NCBI GenBank assembly: GCA_000433735.1
Contig: HF998331.1
Span: forward strand, 2,749-14,999
Source: Clostridium sp. CAG:167
GTDB lineage: Bacteria > Bacillota > Clostridia > Lachnospirales > Lachnospiraceae
Direction of reading: 5' to 3'
Length of the DNA stretch: 12,251 nt
This document shows, one piece after another, positions 1 through 5,844 of this stretch. The translations under genes and the position numbers were made by a program. The first letter of the stretch is position 1; the number at the start of each line of letters is the position of its first letter. A model generated the notes under the pieces. The model worked only from the letters and a program-made list of their open reading frames with translations, was not told the origin of the DNA and searched no databases.

Positions 1-78
1 GGTGTAGCATATCATATTGTGACGCACCGGGGCGACAGAAGAAAGATTCCATTTGAGACAGAACAACAGGAGAAGTAA
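1..78 (+). CDS. C-terminal end of an unrecognised protein (partial)
   Basis: The frame starting at base 1 is open to a TAA at 76-78 and encodes the last 25 residues of a protein that begins outside the window. The tail is basic then acidic, with the pieces VTHRGDRRK and PFETEQQ, and shows no domain I can name. The stop codon abuts the ATG of the next gene with no gap (TAAATG), and the ribosome binding site of that gene lies inside this coding end. This suggests the two genes share a transcript and are translationally coupled. The fragment is too short to assign a function. Confidence 0.6.
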   Translation, partial: GVAYHIVTHRGDRRKIPFETEQQEK

Positions 79-1566
79 ATGTATAAAAGTATATTGGGAC
101 GCCCACTGGCAGAAAAGATAACCAGAGGGGCGTATATTGATGATTTTAATATAGGGCAGCTTATAAGCAGGGCCCAGTCTTTGTACGGCGGTGAGGACAT
201 TCGTGCCTTGTATCTGGATGTTCCGACGGACAAAGAGACCATTGCTTATCGCAGACAGGTTACGGAGGATCTGCGGGATCCGGCCATGTACCGGGGCCTG
301 TGGCAGTACGCCAAAGAGATGAAAAAAGCCACCGGATACGAAAAAGAATGTGAATTTTGCAGTGATGATCTGCAGCGGCAGAAATACCATCTGGATGCTA
401 TGTGGCATTTTGCCAAAGCGGTAGAAAAACTGTTATCCGTGCTGGAAAGTCACTCCCACACACCGGCTATGGAAGAATTAACAGAATATATAAAACAGTA
501 TCAGCAGTCAGAGTCTTACAGACAGTGGTGGCCGCTGGCGCAGACGCTGCATCAGGTGCTGGACGAGGAAGAGGTAGTATTTACCGTTTCCAGAAACCGG
601 CTGGTGCTGGCAGAAGAACAGGAAAAAAATTCTCTGGAAGACCGGTTTTATCAGGCCTTTTCCATCGAAAAAAAGGGGGATGCACCGGTAAACAGGAGGC
701 GCCGGGAAGTAATGACTTTACTGGAACAGCAGCTGGCCAGAAAGCGGGTGGCTGCCACCAAATCCGGTAAACATCTGAAACAGCTGGAGAAATGGGACAT
801 GGATCCGGTACTGTGCCGGCTGGCGAAAGAGGCTGCACTTTACTTGTCTTATGAAAAGGTGGCAGAGCAGATGCAGGAACAGGGTTATACATTCTGCGTG
901 CCGGAAGAAGGAGAACATCTGGAAGTACAGGATGGATTTGACCTGGGCATGGTTTTGATGGAACGGGAAAAGAAGGTTGTAACCAATTCCCTGAAAATGC
1001 AGGAAGGAGAACGATTCTTAGTAGTAACAGGTGCCAACGGCGGTGGAAAAACTACCTTTGCCAGAATGTTGGGGCAGGTGGTGTATCTGTCGCAGATGGG
1101 GTTGATGGTGCCGGCGGCCCGGGCTGTGGTGCCTTATTACAGCGGTATTTTTTCCCATTTTTCCAGAGAAGAAAGCCGGGAGAGTGGCCGGGGCAAATTA
1201 AAAGAAGAACTGGAACGGCTGGCACCGGAGATGGGGCTTTCCGAGAAGGGAAGATTTGTGGTGCTGAATGAACTTTTTACCACGGCGGCATCCTATGATG
1301 CAGAGATTATGGGTGACCGGGTGCTGGATCATTTTATGGACAGACAGTGTGACGGGGTGTATGTGACCCACATAAGAAATCTTGCCAAGGAGCGGTCCGG
1401 CCTGGTAAGCCTGGTGGCGAAGCTGGCGGGGGACCACAGGACCAGAACGTTTGAGATTGTGCGAAAACCGGCGGATCAGGGAGAGTATGAGGATTCGCTG
1501 ATCACGAAGTACGGTATGATATACGAGAAAATGCGGGAGGTGATAGAAGATGATACAGTTTTATGA
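79..1566 (+). CDS. MutS-like ATPase without mismatch-recognition domain, first of a tandem pair
   Basis: The 495 aa protein has a C-terminal MutS-type (ABC superfamily) ATPase domain from about residue 300. Visible motifs are Walker A GANGGGKTT (318-326, Lys324), a signature-like segment SGRGKL (369-374), Walker B VVLNE (Asn397-Glu398) and the His switch VTH (His431). The first 300 residues are charged and probably helical, resembling the MutS core/lever region. At 495 aa against roughly 850 for MutS, the mismatch-binding and connector domains are missing, so classical mismatch repair is unlikely; an ATP-driven clamp on nucleic acid is an inference. Asn replaces the usual Walker B Asp, while the catalytic Glu is kept. 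The start is chosen for AGGAG at 68-72, six bases upstream of the ATG. The end overlaps the next gene by 17 bases. The family is usually labelled only 'MutS domain protein'; the physiological role is not known to me. Confidence 0.88.
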   Translation: MYKSILGRPLAEKITRGAYIDDFNIGQLISRAQSLYGGEDIRALYLDVPTDKETIAYRRQVTEDLRDPAMYRGLWQYAKEMKKATGYEKECEFCSDDLQRQKYHLDAMWHFAKAVEKLLSVLESHSHTPAMEELTEYIKQYQQSESYRQWWPLAQTLHQVLDEEEVVFTVSRNRLVLAEEQEKNSLEDRFYQAFSIEKKGDAPVNRRRREVMTLLEQQLARKRVAATKSGKHLKQLEKWDMDPVLCRLAKEAALYLSYEKVAEQMQEQGYTFCVPEEGEHLEVQDGFDLGMVLMEREKKVVTNSLKMQEGERFLVVTGANGGGKTTFARMLGQVVYLSQMGLMVPAARAVVPYYSGIFSHFSREESRESGRGKLKEELERLAPEMGLSEKGRFVVLNELFTTAASYDAEIMGDRVLDHFMDRQCDGVYVTHIRNLAKERSGLVSLVAKLAGDHRTRTFEIVRKPADQGEYEDSLITKYGMIYEKMREVIEDDTVL

Positions 1567-3034
1567 ACCGTCGCACACCGCATATTATGACAGAAAGGCC
1601 ATAGAACAGGATCTGAATCTTGTGACCATCGTCCGGGGAATGGCATTAAAGGAATACGAGGACGAGTCCCACATTCTGGAGGAACTGCTGCACCCCTTAC
1701 AGGAAAAAGAACAGATACGCCAGAGGCAGCAGGTAGTGAAGGCCTGCTGTGAGCATCCGGAGTTTATAGAGGAGTGCCACCGGCACATTGTGAAGGCTGC
1801 CGGGAAGTTAGAGGGAGAGATGGACTCTATCCTGGACAGCCGGGGAAAAAACCATCTGAATGAGACGCTGATCTCCACTCATCTGGAGGCACTGCGGACG
1901 GTGGTGTATGCTACTGCGGCACTGCAGCAGATCTGTGAAAGGGAAAAGGGCAAACTGCAGGGAACCGGCCTGGACACTTTTGCGGAGGCATGGTTTACAG
2001 AACTGCCGCCGGAGCAGGTGAAGGAACAGATTGAACTGGTGGAAAATCTGGATGGATTTAAGAGAAAGGGCGAGATTACCCTGCGGGGACACATGGCAGA
2101 AGGTCTGCTTTTAAAAGACATGGAAGTGACGGATGCCAGAGAAAAGGTGCAAAAGGGCAGCAGAAAGTGGCTGTCCCGGGACAAAGGCAGCATGATCCTG
2201 GATGAAAGAATGTTTGAGAGTGCGGTGGAGTTTATCGATTCCGTGCTGGTAGAAATTTTGGAAGGATGCGTTCCTTATCTGAAAAAATGGCAGGAAAACT
2301 TCCGGCTGTTGCGCCGACAGGCTGCGTTTTTATACGGGTGCAGCAAACTGTACCGGCATGGACAGGAACTAAACTTCTTATTTTCCTTTCCGGAACAGGA
2401 AAAAGCAGAGATACTGGGATTGTATGATCTGTCGCTGGCGTTGCAGACCCACAAAAATCCGGTGTCCAATTCGCTGAAGATGGAGGGGTACGACGCCCTG
2501 GTCATTACCGGAGCCAACCAGGGAGGAAAATCTACTTTCCTGCGGAGCATGGGAATCGCCCAGGTGCTCTGTCAGGCGGGAATGTATGTGCCGGCGGGGC
2601 AGTATCCCCTTCAGGTGTATCAGGGAATTTTTACCCATTTTACCAGAAGAGAGGACGCCAGCATGACCATGGGCAAGTTTGAGGAAGAACTGGTGCGTAT
2701 GCAGGAGATTCTCCGGCACGCTAAAAGTGGAAGCCTTATCCTGCTGAATGAAACATTTGCTACTACAACCGAGATCACTGCCTATCAGATTGCCATGGAT
2801 CTGATGCAGGCGTGTCTGGATACAACGGTGGTAGTGTGGACGGTAACCCATATTACCTCTTTTGCCAGAGATTTGTATAAAAAGCAACCGGAGAGAGTGC
2901 TGTTTTTATCGGCAGGAAGAGAAGCTAATCAGGAACAGCGTTACACCATGGTGCCAAAAGAACCGGAAAACACCAGTTATGGACTGGAATTATATGACGA
3001 GATCATTGCGAGGAGGAAGGAATACCCATGTTAA
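1550..3034 (+). CDS. MutS-like ATPase, second of a tandem pair
   Basis: The 494 aa protein is a diverged paralogue of its upstream neighbour. Both share an NSLKM element just before Walker A, followed by aligned ATPase motifs. Here they are GANQGGKST (321-329, Lys327), SMTMGKF (371-377), LLNE (Asn400-Glu401) and VTH (His434). The N-terminal 300 residues are rich in Glu, Lys, Gln and Leu and look helical, consistent with a MutS core domain. No mismatch-binding domain is present. The signature-like segment differs from the first protein (Met-Thr-Met where it has Ser-Gly-Arg), so the two may make unequal composite ATP sites if they heterodimerise; that is inference. GGGAGG at 1535-1540 lies nine bases before the chosen ATG, inside the end of the previous gene. 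The stop overlaps the start of the ABC ATPase gene. A role in DNA or RNA handling is plausible but unproven. Confidence 0.88.
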   Translation: MIQFYEPSHTAYYDRKAIEQDLNLVTIVRGMALKEYEDESHILEELLHPLQEKEQIRQRQQVVKACCEHPEFIEECHRHIVKAAGKLEGEMDSILDSRGKNHLNETLISTHLEALRTVVYATAALQQICEREKGKLQGTGLDTFAEAWFTELPPEQVKEQIELVENLDGFKRKGEITLRGHMAEGLLLKDMEVTDAREKVQKGSRKWLSRDKGSMILDERMFESAVEFIDSVLVEILEGCVPYLKKWQENFRLLRRQAAFLYGCSKLYRHGQELNFLFSFPEQEKAEILGLYDLSLALQTHKNPVSNSLKMEGYDALVITGANQGGKSTFLRSMGIAQVLCQAGMYVPAGQYPLQVYQGIFTHFTRREDASMTMGKFEEELVRMQEILRHAKSGSLILLNETFATTTEITAYQIAMDLMQACLDTTVVVWTVTHITSFARDLYKKQPERVLFLSAGREANQEQRYTMVPKEPENTSYGLELYDEIIARRKEYPC

Positions 3035-3741
3035 AGATTGAGAATTTTACGAAAAAATACGGAGACAAAACAGCGGTAAGCCAGTTGGATCTTACCATTG
3101 GAAAAGGGGAGATATACGGCTTTATCGGACACAATGGTGCCGGCAAAACCACTACCATCAAAGCAGTGGCCGGGATCCTTGGCTTTGAGGAAGGACAGAT
3201 TTATATTGATGGGGTATCGGTAAAAGAAGATCCCATTGCCTGCAAGAAAAAGATGGCTTATATCCCGGATAATCCGGATCTCTATGAGTTTATGACGGGG
3301 ATACAGTATTTGAATTTCATTGCGGACATCTACGGTGTCTCTTCGGAAGTGCGTCAGGAACGGATCAACCGGTATGCAGAAAAATTTGAGATGAAGAAGA
3401 ACCTGGCTATGGGAATTTCATCGTATTCTCACGGAATGAAGCAGAAACTGGCGCTGATCTCTGCCTGGATCCATGAACCAAGTCTGATTATCATGGATGA
3501 GCCATTTGTAGGGCTGGATCCCAAGGCCTCCCATCTTCTAAAAGAGATGATGCACGAATTCTGTCAGGAAGGGGGCTCCATCTTTTTCTCCACTCATGTA
3601 CTGGAAGTGGCAGAAAAACTCTGTGACAAAGTAGCCATTATCAAAGGCGGCAGACTGATCCGCTCCGGCACCATGGAAGAGGTAAAAGGAGATGCTTCTC
3701 TAGAAAAGGTATTCCTGGAAATGGAGGGTGAATCATGTTAA
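3028..3741 (+). CDS. ABC transporter ATP-binding protein
   Basis: This 237 aa nucleotide-binding subunit of an ABC transporter would hydrolyse ATP on the inner face of the membrane to drive the permease encoded next. All motifs are present: Walker A GHNGAGKTT (34-42, Lys40), signature SHGMKQ (134-139), Walker B LIIMDEP (Asp157, Glu158), D-loop GLDP (162-165) and switch His190. It groups by appearance with DrrA/CcmA/YhaQ-type export ATPases. The signature carries His135 where Gly is commonest. AGGAGG at 3011-3016 precedes the ATG by 11 bases. The gene overlaps the upstream MutS-like gene by seven bases and the downstream permease gene by seven, so the stoichiometry is probably set by translational coupling. 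The substrate cannot be read from this subunit. Confidence 0.95.
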   Translation: MLKIENFTKKYGDKTAVSQLDLTIGKGEIYGFIGHNGAGKTTTIKAVAGILGFEEGQIYIDGVSVKEDPIACKKKMAYIPDNPDLYEFMTGIQYLNFIADIYGVSSEVRQERINRYAEKFEMKKNLAMGISSYSHGMKQKLALISAWIHEPSLIIMDEPFVGLDPKASHLLKEMMHEFCQEGGSIFFSTHVLEVAEKLCDKVAIIKGGRLIRSGTMEEVKGDASLEKVFLEMEGESC

Positions 3742-5339
3742 AAGCCCTGATGAAAAAGCAGCTGATGGAGTTAAACCAGAGCCTGTTTGTCAATATGAAA
3801 TCCGGCGAGAGAAAACCCCGGGCCAAAGTGATCCTGTCCATCACCATGTTTGCGGTGCTGATGATCGTAGTCATAGGAGGAATCTTCTGGCAGATGGCAG
3901 AAAGCATGAGCCCGCTGATAAAGGCGGGTGCCGGCTGGCTGTATATGCTGATCATGGCGGCGGTGTCAGTGGCGCTGGGCACCTTTGGAAGCGTGTTCAA
4001 TACCTATGCCAGCCTGTACAAGGCAAAGGATAATGATCTGTTACTGTCAATGCCGGTACCGGCGGGATATCTTTTGCTTGTCCGTCTGACCGGAGTTTAT
4101 TTTATGAGTGTCCTGTATAGCATGGTGGTGTATATTCCGGGGCTGATCGTGTATTTTTCTACGGCACAGAGGACACCGTCTGTGATCATCTGTGGAGTTT
4201 TGTTTGGTATTTTGCTGACCCTCATTGTACTTATTTTATCCTGTCTGCTGGGATGGGGTGTGGCCAGGATCAGCAGCAAGCTGAAAAATAAAAGTGCCGT
4301 TATGGTCGTCGCCTCCCTGGCGTTTCTGGGATTGTATTATTTTATATATTTCAAGGCCAGTCAGATGCTGGAGACACTCCTTGGCAATATACTGGTGGCA
4401 GGAGACGCAGTAAAGAACAAGGCGTATGTGCTGTACCAGTTTGGACTGGGAGCAGCCGGTGAGGCAGTGGCGGTGGCAGTGGCTTCGATGGCAGTGACTA
4501 CCCTTGTTGTCCTTGTGGCACTGGCCGCCGTGGTATTTGTGATGAAACGAAGTTTCGTACAGATCGCTACTCAGGCTGAGCAGGTTACAAAGAAAGTGTA
4601 CAAAGAAAAAATCGTGGCAAAAAGAAGCCTGAGACGGGCGTTGCTGTGGAAAGAATGTAAACATTTTACAAGCAGTGCCACCTATATGCTTAACTGTGCC
4701 ATGGGAACTCTGATGCTGCCGGTGGCAGGTGTGGCGGCTATCGTTAAAGCACCTCTTTTGCTGCAGCTGCAGAAAGAGATCTTTGGAGAGTATGTAGGAA
4801 CCCTGGTGCTGATGCTGATCGGAGCCATTGCTCTGATGACATCCATGAATGATATAACGGCGCCTGCTATTTCACTGGAAGGAAAAAATATCTGGTTGTC
4901 CCAGTCACTGCCAGTAAAGCCGTGGCAGGTGCTTCGTTCCAAACTGGAGCTTCACATGTGGCTCACCGGAGTGCCGGCAGTCTTTTGCAGCATTTGTGTG
5001 GTCTGTGTTCTCCCGGTAACTCTGATGCAGGGAATCTGGCTGGTGCTCTGGCCCCTTTTGTATGTGCTGTTTGGGGCGCTGTTAGGATTGATGGTAAATC
5101 TGAAGCGGCCAAATCTGAAGTGGACCAATGAGACGGCTGCAGTAAAACAGAACTTTGGCGTAGTGGCGGTAATCTTTGGCAACTGGATCGTACTTGGCGT
5201 TCTGGCAGCAGGATATCTGAATCTGCCATTTACAGCGGAAGAGTATATGACGGTTTCTTTTGCGGTGCTTCTGGCAGTCTGCGCCGGAATGCTCCACTGG
5301 GTCCGGATAAAAGGAAGCCGCATCTTTGCATCTCTGTAA
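3735..5339 (+). CDS. Multi-pass ABC exporter permease
   Basis: The 534 aa integral membrane protein is almost certainly the partner of the ABC ATPase just upstream. It has a short basic cytoplasmic N-terminus (about 1-30) and then roughly 11-12 hydrophobic segments near residues 31-52, 61-88, 111-141, 150-179, 187-206, 244-269, 317-337, 352-368, 411-460 (probably two), 475-497 and 507-525. A basic cytoplasmic loop near 270-315 (KKVYKEK, KRSLRRALLWKE) splits it into two halves. The element DNDLLLSMPVP after the second segment is of a kind seen in large ABC-2-like permeases of Firmicutes. The length suggests one polypeptide supplies the whole channel. GGAGGG at 3723-3728 sits six bases before the ATG, inside the end of the ATPase gene. 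The substrate is unknown; a peptide, lipid or drug exporter role would be a guess. It is the last gene of the cluster. Confidence 0.88.
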   Translation: MLKALMKKQLMELNQSLFVNMKSGERKPRAKVILSITMFAVLMIVVIGGIFWQMAESMSPLIKAGAGWLYMLIMAAVSVALGTFGSVFNTYASLYKAKDNDLLLSMPVPAGYLLLVRLTGVYFMSVLYSMVVYIPGLIVYFSTAQRTPSVIICGVLFGILLTLIVLILSCLLGWGVARISSKLKNKSAVMVVASLAFLGLYYFIYFKASQMLETLLGNILVAGDAVKNKAYVLYQFGLGAAGEAVAVAVASMAVTTLVVLVALAAVVFVMKRSFVQIATQAEQVTKKVYKEKIVAKRSLRRALLWKECKHFTSSATYMLNCAMGTLMLPVAGVAAIVKAPLLLQLQKEIFGEYVGTLVLMLIGAIALMTSMNDITAPAISLEGKNIWLSQSLPVKPWQVLRSKLELHMWLTGVPAVFCSICVVCVLPVTLMQGIWLVLWPLLYVLFGALLGLMVNLKRPNLKWTNETAAVKQNFGVVAVIFGNWIVLGVLAAGYLNLPFTAEEYMTVSFAVLLAVCAGMLHWVRIKGSRIFASL

Positions 5340-5352
5340 AAGAACAATAAAA

Positions 5353-5370
5353 AAACGCCTGTTGGCGTTT
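5353..5370 (-). terminator. Rho-independent terminator, mainly for the cold-shock gene
   Basis: A perfect 7-base-pair stem (5353-5359 with 5364-5370) encloses the 4-base loop 5360-5363. Read on the minus strand, the stem is followed by a run of T (complement of the A-rich stretch 5347-5355), the classic intrinsic terminator layout for the minus-strand cold-shock gene. On the plus strand only three T, all inside the stem, follow GGCG before CTGAAC, so it would be weak in that direction. Confidence 0.75.
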
Positions 5371-5383
5371 CTGAACAGTTATA

Positions 5384-5407
5384 AAGGCGGGTCATAGAAC
5401 CCGCCTT
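5384..5407 (+). terminator. Second hairpin between convergent genes, probable terminator of the ABC permease operon
   Basis: A perfect 9-base-pair, GC-rich stem (5384-5392 with 5399-5407) encloses a 6-base loop. On the plus strand it is followed by TTGTTAC-type sequence, a poor but possible U-tract. It lies 45 bases after the permease stop. Together with the adjacent hairpin it separates the convergent transcripts. The direction in which it works is inferred. Confidence 0.55.
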
Positions 5408-5466
5408 GTTACAACCTCTTGTAATTGCTTAACTTTTATATAAAAACTAAGTCCATTAAAAATCGA

Positions 5467-5664
5467 TTATAACTTTGTTACATTTGCAGCCTGTGGTCCC
5501 TTTTCGCCATCGATTACTTCGAATTCTACTTCGTCGCCCTCTTCCAAAACTTTGAAACCATCCATCTGTAATGCGGAGAAGTGTACAAATACATCTTTTC
5601 CCTCTTCGTCAGAAATAAATCCGAATCCTTTTTTGGCATTAAACCATTTAACTGTACCTTTCAT
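5467..5664 (-). CDS. csp: Cold-shock domain protein (CspA family)
   Basis: This 65 aa protein is a single cold-shock (OB-fold) domain that binds single-stranded RNA and DNA, preventing or melting RNA secondary structure. It opens with MKGTVKWFNAKKGFGFI and carries both nucleic-acid motifs: RNP1 KGFGFI (12-17) and RNP2 VFVHF (25-29), with surface aromatics Trp7, Phe8, Phe14, Phe16, Phe26, His28 and Phe29. The length is full for the family (65-70 aa). AGGAGG on the minus strand (5673-5678) lies eight bases before the ATG, a very strong site. It is monocistronic, converging on the ABC cluster and diverging from the metallopeptidase gene. Which Csp paralogue it is, and whether it is cold-induced, cannot be told. 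Confidence 0.97.
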   Translation of the reverse strand: MKGTVKWFNAKKGFGFISDEEGKDVFVHFSALQMDGFKVLEEGDEVEFEVIDGEKGPQAANVTKL

Positions 5665-5702
5665 GTGTTTTGCCTCCTAAAATAAATATTTCACACTCAT
5701 TA

Positions 5703-5731
5703 ACTTTACCATACCGCCCGTAAAATAGCAA
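5703..5731 (-). promoter_or_regulatory. Candidate promoter of the cold-shock gene
   Basis: On the minus strand TTGCTA (5726-5731, -35) is followed after 17 bases by TAAAGT (5703-5708, -10), preceded by TGG, an extended -10 element. Each hexamer matches four of six consensus bases. It would start transcription near 5697, giving a 5' leader of only about 32 bases. This was recognised by eye only. Confidence 0.4.
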
Positions 5732-5749
5732 GAAAATATTTTTGCGGTG

Positions 5750-5777
5750 TTGCCAATACCTGTAAAAATGTGATACT
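5750..5777 (+). promoter_or_regulatory. Candidate promoter of the M16C peptidase-era transcript
   Basis: TTGCCA (5750-5755) matches five of six bases of the -35 consensus. After 16 bases comes GATACT (5772-5777) with an upstream TG (5769-5770), an extended -10. TATAGT at 5779-5784 is a better -10 hexamer but has no good -35 at the right distance. The leader to the ATG would be about 60 bases. This is moderate support only. Confidence 0.4.
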
Positions 5778-5830
5778 GTATAGTTATTGTGGATTTCGTG
5801 TAAATTATACCTGTGAAATCAGTTTTTATA

Positions 5831-5836
5831 AAGGAG
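5831..5836 (+). promoter_or_regulatory. Ribosome binding site fixing the M16C peptidase start
   Basis: AAGGAG lies eight bases before the ATG at 5845. The in-frame ATG at 5770 has no such site, falls within the candidate promoter, and would add 25 residues unlike the family, so 5845 is the preferred start. Confidence 0.8.
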
Positions 5837-5844
5837 AAGAAAGA

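Noticed and set aside
402..770. 122-codon plus-strand frame inside the first MutS-like gene
   Set aside because: A shifted reading of the true gene; low-complexity Gly/Arg/Ala-rich translation and no ribosome site.
79..3034. The MutS-like pair as classical mismatch-repair MutS split in two
   Set aside because: Each protein has its own complete ATPase domain and neither has the mismatch-reading N-terminal domain, so they are paralogues, not halves of a broken MutS.
5434..5445. 12-base palindrome TTTTATATAAAA between the hairpins and the cold-shock gene
   Set aside because: Pure A/T in an AT-rich spacer; expected by chance and not placed like an operator.
5770..5844. 25-residue N-terminal extension of the M16C peptidase from ATG 5770
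   Set aside because: It falls in the promoter-like region and lacks a ribosome site, while ATG 5845 has AAGGAG at ideal spacing and a family-like N-terminus.
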